From Azoarcus_F sp048158365 (GTDB lineage: Bacteria; Pseudomonadota; Gammaproteobacteria; Burkholderiales; Rhodocyclaceae), in the NCBI GenBank assembly GCA_048158365.1, contig JBLLNL010000004.1: DNA of 64,000 bases; one strand, written 5' to 3'. Under the pieces are notes generated by a model. That model was given only the letters and a program-made list of their open reading frames with translations, was not told the origin of the DNA and ran no database searches. The translations under genes were made by a program, and so were the position numbers. Shown here piece by piece: positions 17,582 to 26,875 of this stretch (position 1 is its first letter; every line of letters begins with the position of its first letter).

Positions 17582-19000
17582 ATGACGGTCACAAGCTTCT
17601 ACGACGAGATGTACGAGCCGGATCGGCAGATCCGTCCGCACTACGCTGCCTATGATGCGTGGCTGTCCGAGATGCCCGGGGAGCGCATCGCGCAGAAGCG
17701 GGCCGAGGCAGACGCGTTGTTTCACCGCTATGGCATCACGTTCGCCGTGTACGGCGAGGATGAAGGGACCGAGCGCCTGATCCCGTTCGACATCATTCCG
17801 CGCATCATCCCAGCCCATGAATGGAAGCTTCTCGCCGACGGTCTGCGGCAGCGGGTCCGCGCGCTGAACGCGTTCATGAAGGACATCTACCACGACCAGG
17901 ATATCCTCAGAGCGGGCAGGATCCCGGCCGATCAGGTGCTGAACAATTCGCAGTATCGGAAGGTCATGCAGGGCGTGGATGTGCCGGGCGATGTGTATGC
18001 CCATATCGCCGGCGTGGACGTGGTGCGCGCCGGCGAGGGCGACTACTACGTGCTGGAGGACAACCTGCGCGTGCCATCGGGCGTGTCCTACATGCTCGAG
18101 AACCGCAAGATGATGATGCGTCTGTTTCCACGGCTGTTCTCGCGCTATCGGGTCGCACCGGTGGATCGTTACCCGGACATGCTGATCAACATGCTGCGCA
18201 GCGTGGCACCGGTCGGCGTCACCGATCCGACCGTGGTGGTGCTGACACCGGGCGCCTACAACAGCGCGTATTTCGAGCATGCATTCCTCGCCCAGCAGAT
18301 GGGCGTGGAACTGGTCGAGGGCCAGGACATGTTCGTCGACAACGACCATGCGTACATGCGCACCACGCGCGGCCCGAAGCGGGTCGACGTGATTTACCGA
18401 CGGGTCGACGACGACTTTCTCGATCCGCTGGCGTTCCGGCCGGACTCGGTGCTCGGCGTGCCCGGCCTGCTGGGCGCCTACCAGCAGGGCGGGGTCACGC
18501 TCGCGAATGCGATCGGAAGTGGCGTGGCCGACGACAAGTCGATCTATCCTTACGTGCCCGACATGGTGCGCTTCTATCTGGACGAGGAACCGATCCTGCA
18601 CAACGTGACCACCTACATGTGCCGCAACAAGGACGACCTGGCCCATGTGCTGGACAGGCTGCCGGAACTGGTCGTGAAGGAGGTCCATGGCGCCGGCGGA
18701 TACGGCATGCTGGTTGGCCCGGCATCCACCAGGGCGGAGATCGAGGCCTTTCGCGAGCGACTGATCGCGCACCCGGAGCGATACATCGCGCAGCCCACGC
18801 TGGCGCTGTCGGCCTGCCCGACTTTCGTCGAGTGCGGTATCGCGCCGCGTCATCTCGATCTTCGGCCGTTCGTACTGTCCGGCGAGCAGATCCAGCTGAT
18901 CCCGGGCGGGCTCACGCGGGTCGCGCTCAGGGAGGGGTCGCTGGTGGTCAATTCGTCGCAGGGCGGCGGAACCAAGGACACCTGGGTGCTGGAAGGCTGA
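17582..19000 (+). CDS. Circularly permuted ATP-grasp protein (DUF404/DUF407 type)
   Basis: The 472-residue protein belongs to the circularly permuted ATP-grasp family, predicted amide- or peptide-bond-forming ligases. Seen in the sequence: YDEMYEPD at the N-terminus, FDIIPRIIPAHEW, DVYAHIAGVDVVRAGEGDYYVLEDNLRVPSGVSYMLENR (the core motif), RVDVIYRRVDDDFLDPL, VVKEVHGAGGYGMLVGP and HLDLRPFVLSG. Substrate and product are unknown. It is followed after 13 bp by an alpha-E gene, its constant partner. The transglutaminase-like and Anbu-type protease genes often found with this pair are not present nearby. Confidence 0.93.
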   Translation: MTVTSFYDEMYEPDRQIRPHYAAYDAWLSEMPGERIAQKRAEADALFHRYGITFAVYGEDEGTERLIPFDIIPRIIPAHEWKLLADGLRQRVRALNAFMKDIYHDQDILRAGRIPADQVLNNSQYRKVMQGVDVPGDVYAHIAGVDVVRAGEGDYYVLEDNLRVPSGVSYMLENRKMMMRLFPRLFSRYRVAPVDRYPDMLINMLRSVAPVGVTDPTVVVLTPGAYNSAYFEHAFLAQQMGVELVEGQDMFVDNDHAYMRTTRGPKRVDVIYRRVDDDFLDPLAFRPDSVLGVPGLLGAYQQGGVTLANAIGSGVADDKSIYPYVPDMVRFYLDEEPILHNVTTYMCRNKDDLAHVLDRLPELVVKEVHGAGGYGMLVGPASTRAEIEAFRERLIAHPERYIAQPTLALSACPTFVECGIAPRHLDLRPFVLSGEQIQLIPGGLTRVALREGSLVVNSSQGGGTKDTWVLEG

Positions 19001-19013
19001 CGGAGAGCGGAAC

Positions 19014-19976
19014 ATGCTGAGTCGTACTGCAGACCATCTTTACTGGATGGCCCGTTACATGGAGCGGGCCGAGAACATCGCGCGCATGCTGGATGTGAAC
19101 CACCGCATGTCGCTGATGCCTCAGTCCGAGGTGCAGGCGGAGCAGGCCTGGGGCGCGACGCTGCGCATCATGGGGCTGGAGAACGCGTTCGCCAGGTGCT
19201 TCGACGAGGTCAGCGCCGATGCGGTGCTGGAGTTCATGATCTTCAATCCGGACAATCCGACCAGTATCCGCAGCTGTCTGCGCGCGGCACGCGAGAACGC
19301 GCATGCGGTTCGCGGCACATTGACATCCGAGCTGTGGGAGACGACAAACAGCACCTGGCTGAAGATGCGCGACTTCAACGGCGACAAGCTCAACGACGAA
19401 GGCGTCAGCAACTTCTTCGAATGGGTGAAGTTCCGCTCTCACCTGTCCCGCGGGGTCACGCTCGGCACGATGCTGCAGGACGAGGCCTTGCGCTTCATCC
19501 GTATCGGCACCTTTCTGGAGCGCGCCGACAACACGCTGCGCATCCTGGACGTGAAATATCAGTTGCTGCTGCCGGCCGGCGAGGTCGAGGGTGGTTCGGC
19601 CGACTTCTATCAGTGGAGCGCGCTGATGCGTTCGGTGTCGGCGTTCGAGATCTACCGGCGGATCTACCGGGATCTGATCACGCCGTCGCGGGTGGCCGAG
19701 ATGATGCTGCTGAGGGTGGATATGCCGCGCTCGCTGGCGCGCTGCATGAAGGAGGTCTACAGCAACCTGCGTGCGGTCTCCAACGAGCATTCCGCCGAGA
19801 CCGAGCGCCGTGCAGGCTTGCTGGAAGCGAATACGCGCTTCGGCAGGATCGACGACATCGTGCGCGAGGGCCTGCACAACTACGTGGTGCAGGCCCTTGG
19901 CCGGATCCAGGACCTGGGCAACCGGATCGCCGACGATTTCCTGGTGCCGGTGAGCCGGCAGGTCGAGACGGCCTGA
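19014..19976 (+). CDS. Alpha-E domain protein (DUF403)
   Basis: The 320-residue, almost wholly helical protein starts with the family hallmark MLSRTADHLYWMARYMERAENIARMLDVN. Other conserved parts are ARENAHAVRGTLTSELWETTN and FIRIGTFLERADNTLRILDVKY. It is soluble and always accompanies circularly permuted ATP-grasp proteins, so it probably works in the same modification or peptide-synthesis pathway. Its molecular role is not known. It converges on rsgA with 37 bp between them. Confidence 0.93.
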   Translation: MLSRTADHLYWMARYMERAENIARMLDVNHRMSLMPQSEVQAEQAWGATLRIMGLENAFARCFDEVSADAVLEFMIFNPDNPTSIRSCLRAARENAHAVRGTLTSELWETTNSTWLKMRDFNGDKLNDEGVSNFFEWVKFRSHLSRGVTLGTMLQDEALRFIRIGTFLERADNTLRILDVKYQLLLPAGEVEGGSADFYQWSALMRSVSAFEIYRRIYRDLITPSRVAEMMLLRVDMPRSLARCMKEVYSNLRAVSNEHSAETERRAGLLEANTRFGRIDDIVREGLHNYVVQALGRIQDLGNRIADDFLVPVSRQVETA

Positions 19977-20013
19977 CCCGCCACAATCCAGCCACCGTCA
20001 TCGTCGGTGACGC

Positions 20014-20982
20014 TTACCAGCCTCGCCGTTGTGCGCCGGCCTGTTCGATTTCGGAGCGGATCAGCAGGAAATGCTCGAAGCGCCGCCGCTCGAGTCGACC
20101 GTCCGCCAGCGCCTGCGTGATCGCGCAGCCTGGTTCGGCTTCATGGCGACAGTCGCGGAAGCGGCAGTGGCCGTGGTATGGACGCAGTTCGGTGAAGGAC
20201 TGCAACAGTTCGTCGGTGCCCACGTGCGCGAGACCGAAGGCCTGCAGGCCGGGGCTGTCGATGACCCAGCCATTGTCATCCAGCGGATAGAGCCGCGCGA
20301 AGGTGGTCGTGTGCTTGCCGGTGTCCAGCGCTTCCGAGATCTCGCGGGTCGCCGCGCGCGCGCCCGGGATCAGCGCGTTGATCAGCGTCGACTTGCCCAT
20401 GCCCGATTGCCCGACCAGGATGCTGCGCTCGCCGGCGAGGGCGGCCTTCAAGGCGTCGATGTCCTGATGGGCACACAATTCGACGATGCGATAGCCGAGC
20501 GCAGCGAACGGGGCGAGCAGCGCACGTGCGGCCGGCAGGCGGTCGACCAGATCCACCTTGTTTAGCACGATCAGGGGCTTGATCTGCTGATGCTCGGCGG
20601 CCGCGACGCAGCGCGAGATCAGCAGGTCGGAAAAGCCGGGCTCGGTCGCGACCACGATGACGATCTGGCTGAGGTTGGACGCGATCAGTTTCTGCCGGAA
20701 CGCATCGGAGCGCCACAGCAGGTTGCGGCGAGGCTCGAGTTCGAGGATCACCCCCTGCGCATCATCGCTGCGCGCAATGACGACTTCGTCGCCGCAGGCA
20801 TACACGCTCTTCTTGCCCCGTGGTACGCACTTGAGCGTGGCCGGTGTGTCGTCGGGCATCGGGCCGCTGCGATCGAGCCGGACTTCGTAGTGCCGTCCAA
20901 AGGCGGCGGTGACGATGCCGCGAAGCCGGCCGGGGGAGGGGGCGGGCGTGGTGTTCCGGGCGCGGGATGGTGATTGATTCAA
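20014..20982 (-). CDS. rsgA: Ribosome small-subunit-dependent GTPase RsgA
   Basis: GTPase that checks late 30S maturation. The 322-residue protein shows the circularly permuted order of G motifs: G4 NKVD at 141-144, then G1 GQSGMGKS at 191-198 and G3 DSPG at 242-245, after an N-terminal OB domain. The C-terminal zinc site has C273, C278, H280 and C286. It is 4 bp downstream of the cytochrome gene. Confidence 0.97.
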   Translation of the reverse strand: MNQSPSRARNTTPAPSPGRLRGIVTAAFGRHYEVRLDRSGPMPDDTPATLKCVPRGKKSVYACGDEVVIARSDDAQGVILELEPRRNLLWRSDAFRQKLIASNLSQIVIVVATEPGFSDLLISRCVAAAEHQQIKPLIVLNKVDLVDRLPAARALLAPFAALGYRIVELCAHQDIDALKAALAGERSILVGQSGMGKSTLINALIPGARAATREISEALDTGKHTTTFARLYPLDDNGWVIDSPGLQAFGLAHVGTDELLQSFTELRPYHGHCRFRDCRHEAEPGCAITQALADGRLERRRFEHFLLIRSEIEQAGAQRRGW

Positions 20983-20986
20983 GCGC

Positions 20987-21298
20987 TCAGTCGAACTTGT
21001 AGAAGTGCTTGTTCAGGAAACCGGCGATGTGGTGTTCGTCCTCGGGAAAGAGGTCGAGGTTGAGCATGGTGGTGCATGCGGTCAGTTGCTGCGCCAGTCC
21101 GCTCGGGGTGTTCACGCGACGATCGGCGCGCGTGTAGGCGTTGGACCCCTGGTCGCCCCCGAAGCGCTCGACATGACAGGCGACGCACAGGTCCATGTGC
21201 ATCTCTTCGCCCGCATCCAGATCGGCATCGGGAAACGGATTCGCGACGGCGCTGCCGCAGGCGAGCAGGGCGGCGATCATGACGGGCCGGGTCTTCAT
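20987..21298 (-). CDS. Small single-haem c-type cytochrome
   Basis: The 103-residue protein has a signal peptide (hydrophobic MIAALLACGSAVA, cleavage likely near residue 19) and one haem attachment motif, CVACH, about residues 38-42. The likely distal Met is in the TTMLNLDLFPEDEHHIAGFLN segment. It is a periplasmic electron carrier or sensor; the partner is unknown. It lies between the M48 protease and rsgA in one left-reading run. Confidence 0.85.
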   Translation of the reverse strand: MKTRPVMIAALLACGSAVANPFPDADLDAGEEMHMDLCVACHVERFGGDQGSNAYTRADRRVNTPSGLAQQLTACTTMLNLDLFPEDEHHIAGFLNKHFYKFD

Positions 21299-21308
21299 GG
21301 TGGTCTCC

Positions 21309-22562
21309 TCAGGAAGTCATCGTGCGCAGCCGCGCGACACGCACCGCGGCCGGCGGGTGGGAGTCGAAGAAGCGCGAGTAGAGTGGGTCGGGTGTCAGCG
21401 TGGAGGCATTGTCGCGATAGAGCTTGACCAGCGCGCTCACCAGGTCCTGAGCGCGCGTCTGGCGCACTGCATAGCGGTCCGCCTCGAACTCGTGTACCCG
21501 CGACCAGTGACTGAACAGCGGCGCGAACGGGAACGTGAAAGCCGGCAGCGCCAGCGAGAACAGGGCCAGCGCGGTGGCGGTTCCGGCCTGTTCGACGCCG
21601 AGTCCGGCGAAGAACCAGTGCTGCTGCATCAGCCAGCCGAGCAGCCACAGCAGTGCAAGCGTGCCGGCCGACATCACCGCCAGCCGCTTCCACACATGGC
21701 CGTGCGTGAAATGTCCGAGTTCATGGGCAAGCACGGCCTCGACTTCCTCGGGTCGGAGTTTGTCGAGCAGCGTGTCGAAGAACACGATGCGCTTGGCCGA
21801 ACCGAAACCGGTGAAGTAGGCATTGCCATGACTGGAGCGGCGTGAGCCGTCCATCACGAACAGCCCGCGCGAGCGGAACCCGCAACGTGAAAGCAGTTGC
21901 TCCACCCGCGTTTTCAGGGACTCGTCCGCGAGCGGAGTGAACCTGTTGAACAGGGGTGCGATGAAGGTCGGCCAGATGAAAAGGGCCAGCAGATTGAACG
22001 CGAGCCAGAACAGCCACACCCAGAACCACCACAGGGGACCCATCGCTTCCATCAGCCACAACACCGCGAACAGCACCGGCAAGCCGATCAGCGCGGCGAT
22101 CAGGGCGCTGCGGGCGAGATCGAAAACGAACAGGCGGGGCGACATGCGATTGAAGCCGAACCGCTTCTCGGTGACGAAGGTGCGATAGATCGCGAAAGGC
22201 AGACCGACCAGCCAGCCGATCGCCCCGAGCCCCGCGAGCAAGGCCACGCCATGCACGATGCCGCCCGGCGCCAGTCCGTCACCCAGCCGTTCGAACAGCC
22301 ATTGCAGCCCGCCGCCGAGCGTCAACAGCAGCACCAGCAGGGTTCCGGTCATCGCGTCCACCAGACCCAGGCGCATCCGCGCGACGGTATAGTCGGCCGC
22401 CTTGCGGTGAGCCGAAAGCTCGATCACGTCGGCGAAATCGGCCGGCACGCTATCGCGACATGCGCGCACATGGCGCATCTGGCGCCACATCAGCAGACCG
22501 CGCACCGAGAAGGTGAGCAGGACCGCGAGCACGAACAGCATGGAGAAGGTTTCGGGGGCCAT
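21309..22562 (-). CDS. M48 family membrane metalloprotease (Ste24-like)
   Basis: Zinc protease of the inner membrane, similar to CAAX prenyl protease Ste24. In 417 residues it has several membrane helices (near 8-26, 68-90, 108-130, 155-200) and the HELGH zinc motif at 280-284, with a downstream HEFEADRYAV supplying the third ligand. The ATG at 22562 is chosen because GGAAAGG lies just before it; a GTG at 22595 would add 11 residues. Its role in bacteria is probably membrane protein quality control. Confidence 0.9.
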   Translation of the reverse strand: MAPETFSMLFVLAVLLTFSVRGLLMWRQMRHVRACRDSVPADFADVIELSAHRKAADYTVARMRLGLVDAMTGTLLVLLLTLGGGLQWLFERLGDGLAPGGIVHGVALLAGLGAIGWLVGLPFAIYRTFVTEKRFGFNRMSPRLFVFDLARSALIAALIGLPVLFAVLWLMEAMGPLWWFWVWLFWLAFNLLALFIWPTFIAPLFNRFTPLADESLKTRVEQLLSRCGFRSRGLFVMDGSRRSSHGNAYFTGFGSAKRIVFFDTLLDKLRPEEVEAVLAHELGHFTHGHVWKRLAVMSAGTLALLWLLGWLMQQHWFFAGLGVEQAGTATALALFSLALPAFTFPFAPLFSHWSRVHEFEADRYAVRQTRAQDLVSALVKLYRDNASTLTPDPLYSRFFDSHPPAAVRVARLRTMTS

Positions 22563-22650
22563 GAGCCTTTCCGGGGTGGTGGGCGCTGCGGTCACAAGTG
22601 CTTCTGTGACACAATTGCGCCCCTATCGTTTCTTGTTTTGTTCGGAGATT

Positions 22651-23202
22651 ATGGCACAGGATCAGAACTACCTGATATGGCTGGACATGGAGATGACCGG
22701 CCTGGAGCCGGATGCCGACCGCATCATCGAAGTTGCGATCGTCATCACCGATTCGCACCTCGACACGGTGGCCGAAGCTTCGCCGCTCGCGATCCATCAG
22801 CCCGATTCGGTGCTCGACGGCATGGACGAGTGGAACCGCAACACGCATGGCAAGTCGGGCCTGATCGAGCGGGTGAGGCGATCCACGCTGTGCGAGGCGG
22901 ATGCCGAGGCCCAGATGCTCGCGTTCGTGCAGCAGTATGTGCCGAAACGGGCCTCACCGATGTGCGGCAACTCGGTGTGTCAGGACAGGCGCTTCATGGC
23001 CCGCTACATGCCCGCGCTCGAGGCCTGGTTCCACTACCGCAATCTGGACGTGTCGACGCTGAAGGAGCTGGCCCGGCGCTGGCGCCCGGCCGTGTATGAC
23101 GGGTTCAAGAAGGCGGGCAGACACGAGGCGCTGTCCGACATCCACGAATCGATCGGCGAGCTGCGCCACTATCGCGACACCTTCCTTCGGCTGGACGCCT
23201 GA
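22651..23202 (+). CDS. orn: Oligoribonuclease
   Basis: 3'-5' exoribonuclease that degrades RNA dinucleotides, including pGpG from c-di-GMP breakdown. The 183-residue protein has the DEDDh motifs: WLDMEMTGLEPDADRIIE at the N-terminus and HEALSDIHESIGELRHY near the C-terminus. The start is the ATG after CGGAGATT at 22651; the upstream frame extension lies in the divergent promoter region. It is divergent from the M48 gene with 88 bp between them. Confidence 0.97.
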   Translation: MAQDQNYLIWLDMEMTGLEPDADRIIEVAIVITDSHLDTVAEASPLAIHQPDSVLDGMDEWNRNTHGKSGLIERVRRSTLCEADAEAQMLAFVQQYVPKRASPMCGNSVCQDRRFMARYMPALEAWFHYRNLDVSTLKELARRWRPAVYDGFKKAGRHEALSDIHESIGELRHYRDTFLRLDA

Positions 23203-23203
23203 G

Positions 23204-24838
23204 TCAGTCGGCGGCGGCCGTCTTCCGACGCATCCGGGCTGCGGCCTCGAGCAGGCCAGTGGTAGACGGGTCGTGCGTGCCAGCATCGCCCGAGGCCAGC
23301 GAACGCGCCATGTCCTTGCCCAGCTCAACGCCGAACTGGTCGAAGCTGTTGATGCCCCAGATCCAGCCCTGTACGAAGACCTTGTGCTCGTACAAGGCCA
23401 TCAGCTGACCCAGCCGATACGGATCGAGCCGGGGCAGCAGCAGCGTGGTTCCGGGCTGATTGCCCGGGCACACCAGATGGGGCGCGAGACGCGCACAGTC
23501 GTCGTCGGAGACGCCACGCGCCCGCAGCAAGCGCAAGGCGGCATCGAGGTCGCGACCGCCCATCAGGGCCGCCGATTGCGCCAGCGCGTTGTGTAGCAAG
23601 GCCTGTTCGCGCGGATCCGTGCCGCCGGCCAGGGCGACGAAGTCCAGCGCGGTGCGCCGCGTGCCCTGGTAGAACAGTTGATGAAAGGCGTGCTGCCCGA
23701 TGGTGCCGGCGCCGCCCCAGACGATCGGTGCGGTGTGGACCTCGCTGGTTGAGCCATCGCGCAGGCAGCGCTTGCCGTTGCTCTCCATGTCGAGTTGCTG
23801 CAGCCACGCGGGAAAGTCGCGCAGGCCGTTCGCATAGGGCAGCACCGCCAGCGTCTCGATGCCGAGAAAGTCGGTGTTCCACAGCCCGATCAGCGCCATC
23901 GTGACCGGCAGGTTCGCGTGCAGCGGAGCCGACCGGAAATGCGCATCCATGGCGCGGGCGCCTGCGAGAAAGGCGTCGAACGCCGGTACGCCGATCGCCA
24001 GCATCAAGGGCAGGCCTGTCGGCGACCAGACCGAGTAGCGCCCGCCGACCCATTCGGGCAACGGGAACACCCGCTCCGGCGCGATGCCGAAGGCCGTGGC
24101 CAGCTCGACCGCGTTGCTGACCGCCGCCAGATGCGGCGTCAGGTCGGCGCCTTGACCCAGCGCGTCCCGCAACCACTGTCTCGCCGCGTTCGCATTGGCC
24201 AGCGTCTCGGCGGTGGTGAAGCTCTTGGACGACACGATGAATAGCGTGGTCTCGGCACATGCGTCGGCGAGCGCATGCTCGAGCTCGTTCGGGTCGATGT
24301 TGGCGACGAAGCGCACGACCGGGCCGCTCGCATGTGAAGCAGCCAGTGCCTCGGTCGCCATTCTGGGGCCGAGGTCGGAGCCGCCTATGCCCAGATTCAC
24401 GACATGCCTGAAGGGCTTGCCGGTGCAGCCGACATGACCGCCGGTCAGTAACGCGGTGGAGAAGGCACGCAGGCGCGAGCGGGTGTCGGCGATGACGTCG
24501 GCATCGCGCGCCGGCATCGGGCAGGATCCCCGCATCGCCATGTGCAGTGCGGGCCGACCTTCGGTGAAATTGACCTTTTCGCCGTCGAACAGCCCACGCA
24601 CACCGTCGGCGACCCGGGCCTGTTCGGCCAGCCGCATCAGTTGCGCGAGCGCGTCCGCATCGATCGCCTGCTTGGAAAAGTCCAGGAGCAGCTGGTCGAA
24701 GGAAAGGCTGAATCGACCGAAGCGATCCGCGTCCTCCCGGAACAGCGCGTCTATGCGCGTCGGGCGCAGGCGGCGTGCATGCTGTTGCAACGCATCCCAG
24801 GCGGGCAGGTGCCGCGGAGATGCCGGGCGATCAGTCAC
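23204..24838 (-). CDS. pgi: Glucose-6-phosphate isomerase
   Basis: Interconverts glucose 6-phosphate and fructose 6-phosphate. The start is taken as the GTG at 24838 (544 residues, close to the usual 545-550), overlapping the end of the glycosyltransferase gene by 8 bp (GTGACTGA). The PGI signatures are clear: NLGIGGSDLGPRMATEAL, FIVSSKSFTTAETLANA, VGGRYSVWSPTGLPL and the C-terminal FDQFGVELGKDMA. Its stop is 1 bp from the orn stop, so the two genes converge. Confidence 0.96.
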   Translation of the reverse strand: MTDRPASPRHLPAWDALQQHARRLRPTRIDALFREDADRFGRFSLSFDQLLLDFSKQAIDADALAQLMRLAEQARVADGVRGLFDGEKVNFTEGRPALHMAMRGSCPMPARDADVIADTRSRLRAFSTALLTGGHVGCTGKPFRHVVNLGIGGSDLGPRMATEALAASHASGPVVRFVANIDPNELEHALADACAETTLFIVSSKSFTTAETLANANAARQWLRDALGQGADLTPHLAAVSNAVELATAFGIAPERVFPLPEWVGGRYSVWSPTGLPLMLAIGVPAFDAFLAGARAMDAHFRSAPLHANLPVTMALIGLWNTDFLGIETLAVLPYANGLRDFPAWLQQLDMESNGKRCLRDGSTSEVHTAPIVWGGAGTIGQHAFHQLFYQGTRRTALDFVALAGGTDPREQALLHNALAQSAALMGGRDLDAALRLLRARGVSDDDCARLAPHLVCPGNQPGTTLLLPRLDPYRLGQLMALYEHKVFVQGWIWGINSFDQFGVELGKDMARSLASGDAGTHDPSTTGLLEAAARMRRKTAAAD

Positions 24839-26468
24839 GTCGGTAGAGGCGGAATACTTCAAGCCTTCGTCCTCCAGCATGTCGGAATTCCCAGATCTGC
24901 TGCCACTGTGTGGCCGGTTGCAGGCCGATCGACAGTCGATCGTCGTGTGCGAGTAGGAAACGGCAGGCAGTCTGGTGACTGTCGACCTCGACGACCCGAA
25001 GGCCGACGAAGTAATCGAGCGCCGCGCGATGAGAGTCGGACAGGCCGAGCGACACGACGCAACCAGACGCCTCCCCGGCCAGTGCGATCTGCGCCGATTC
25101 GGCCATCGGCCGGTAGTTCCGGCTGTGGTCGAACCACGGCAGCAGCAGCGTCACGGCCAGGCACCACAGCATTGTCATGCCCATCGCCCAGTTGGCAGGG
25201 CCGCGGTTGGGCGAACGCGGCAGATGCCAGACCAGTGCGATCCAGACGGCGCAGATCAGCGTGCCCAGCGCGACATGCCAGTGGGCCCCCTCCAGCAGGA
25301 AGTCCGGGGCCAGACGTTGGACGCTGCGCGCGAGACCTGGTGGCCACGCGAGCGTCTGTGCGGTCCAGGCGAGCCAGATCAGAACGCCAAACACGACGAA
25401 GGTCATCACGCCGAACCAGTCGAATGCATTGGCCGCGCCACGCCGCAGGCTGGGTACGCCGCCCGCCGCCAGCAGCGCGAGCGGCGGAATCAGGGCCAGC
25501 ATGGATGCGGCCTGGGTTTTGCCACTGACGTAGATCCAGCTCATCGCGAGCAGCAGTCCAAGCAGTGGCAGCAGCCACGGGAGCCGGTGAATCTGCCTCC
25601 TCGCCCGCCACAGGGCCCACAGCGCGATCGGCCACAGCGGCCACGTGAACCAGCCCACCAATTCGGCGAGCTTGGGCAGCGTCTTCCCGTCGAAGGTGCT
25701 TGCCAGCGTCTGCAAGCCGCCGTTCCACCATTGCGCGAACAGTTCCGGCGCGTGATGGTTGAGCAGGCCCGGCCAGATCGTGCTCGCCGCGAGCGCGAGG
25801 CCAAGGCCCAGCGTCAGCGCACCGCTGGCGCGTGGGCTGCGGCACTCCGGACAGGCGATGGCGACGACCAGGAACATCGGTACGGTCAGAAACAGACCCG
25901 CGAGCCCGCCGGCGAGAAAAGCCAGTACGACCCCGACCGCTGCCTGCATGCTGCCCCTGACCGGATGGGTGGGTACGAGCGACAGACCTGCCAGCGTGCA
26001 CGCCTGCATCGCCATCAGCGCGATCAGTGGTTGGTGCTCATGCGCATGGACGACCAGACCGAGGGTACCGAGGGTCAGCAGCGCAGCCGCGGTGCGGGTG
26101 TGCTTTCCGTAAAGGCGTGACGCCGAGCGCGCGATCCAGAAGATCGCCAGGCCAGCGAAGAACGGGCTGGCCAGGCGGCTGGCGTCATGGATCGGCAGCA
26201 GCCAGCCGAGTGCGAGCGCAAACAAGGCCCCGACCCAATGAAACAGCGGTCCGACCCCGGTCAAGGGTTCCCCGGCGATGCCGGGCAGCAACCAGCCTTC
26301 GCCGTTGAGCAGGCTGAAGACCGCGCTGAAATGAGTGATGTCGTCGCCCCGCCAGGGCTCATGCCCGATCGCACCCGGGAGCAGATACAGCAGGATCAGC
26401 AGCGACAGCCCGGTTGCGCCATAAAGCTGACGCCTGAACGGGGAGAGAGGTTGAGCGTACTCGGGCAT
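24831..26468 (-). CDS. ArnT-like membrane glycosyltransferase (GT-C fold)
   Basis: The 545-residue polytopic protein has about 11-12 predicted membrane helices, a first luminal loop with HEPWRGDDITHFSAVFSLL (the acidic GT-C motif) and a PLTGVGPLFHWVGALFA segment, as in the ArnT/PMT family that moves sugars from a polyprenyl phosphate carrier. The start is the ATG at 26468; upstream residues in the same frame read through the rpmE terminator and rpmE antisense and are excluded. The acceptor (lipid A, protein or glycan) cannot be told. Confidence 0.82.
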   Translation of the reverse strand: MPEYAQPLSPFRRQLYGATGLSLLILLYLLPGAIGHEPWRGDDITHFSAVFSLLNGEGWLLPGIAGEPLTGVGPLFHWVGALFALALGWLLPIHDASRLASPFFAGLAIFWIARSASRLYGKHTRTAAALLTLGTLGLVVHAHEHQPLIALMAMQACTLAGLSLVPTHPVRGSMQAAVGVVLAFLAGGLAGLFLTVPMFLVVAIACPECRSPRASGALTLGLGLALAASTIWPGLLNHHAPELFAQWWNGGLQTLASTFDGKTLPKLAELVGWFTWPLWPIALWALWRARRQIHRLPWLLPLLGLLLAMSWIYVSGKTQAASMLALIPPLALLAAGGVPSLRRGAANAFDWFGVMTFVVFGVLIWLAWTAQTLAWPPGLARSVQRLAPDFLLEGAHWHVALGTLICAVWIALVWHLPRSPNRGPANWAMGMTMLWCLAVTLLLPWFDHSRNYRPMAESAQIALAGEASGCVVSLGLSDSHRAALDYFVGLRVVEVDSHQTACRFLLAHDDRLSIGLQPATQWQQIWEFRHAGGRRLEVFRLYRRD

Positions 26469-26517
26469 CAGGTTCTTGTTCGGGTTGGTGCGAAGCCGTA
26501 GCGGCATTCTAACAGGC

Positions 26518-26544
26518 AAAAAAAAAGCAGCCTTGGCTGCTTTT
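26518..26544 (-). terminator. Intrinsic terminator of rpmE
   Basis: On the minus strand AAAAGCAGCC...GGCTGCTTTT (26523-26544) is followed by a run of U from the A-tract at 26518-26526. It terminates rpmE about 20 nt after its stop codon, so the downstream glycosyltransferase needs its own promoter. Confidence 0.93.
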
Positions 26545-26563
26545 CTTCCGGGCCTGTGCATGT

Positions 26564-26782
26564 TCAGCCGAGGCGCTGCACGTTGCCGTATTTCTGGCGG
26601 AAGCGCTCGACGCGACCGGCGGTATCCACGATCTTCTGCTTGCCGGTGTAGAACGGATGGCAGGCGGAGCACACTTCGACATGCATGCTGGGCTTGGTGA
26701 GGGTCGAGCGCGTAGTGAAGGAGTTGCCGCAGGAGCAGGTCACCTGCACGTCGCCATACTTAGGGTGAATGTCGGCTTTCAT
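26564..26782 (-). CDS. rpmE: 50S ribosomal protein L31
   Basis: Large-subunit protein; 72 residues, starting MKADIHPKYGDVQV. The zinc-binding cysteines of the C+ form are present (CSCGN at 16-20 and CSACH at 38-42), so this is the zinc-containing version, not the zinc-free paralogue made in zinc starvation. The start is the ATG at 26782; the longer open frame is not coding. Confidence 0.98.
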   Translation of the reverse strand: MKADIHPKYGDVQVTCSCGNSFTTRSTLTKPSMHVEVCSACHPFYTGKQKIVDTAGRVERFRQKYGNVQRLG

Positions 26783-26846
26783 CGTGAATCCTTGATTTAT
26801 GCGGGCGGCGGATGTGGCCACCCTCGGTGCTGTTCGGAAACACGAA

Positions 26847-26875
26847 ATTATCGTGGAGCCGGAGGTTTTTTGCAA
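26847..26875 (-). promoter_or_regulatory. Sigma-70 promoter of rpmE
   Basis: On the minus strand TTGCAA (26870-26875), 17 nt, GATAAT (26847-26852). Transcription would begin near 26840, giving a leader of about 58 nt before the rpmE ATG. Spacing and both boxes are good. Confidence 0.7.

Noticed and set aside
17435..19015. 526-residue minus-strand open frame across the ATP-grasp gene
   Set aside because: Shadow of the sense gene; no recognisable motif.
22590..22615. GTCACA-N8-TGTGAC inverted repeat between M48 and orn as a CRP site
   Set aside because: The half-sites are in the inverse orientation of the CRP consensus and the spacing is wrong.
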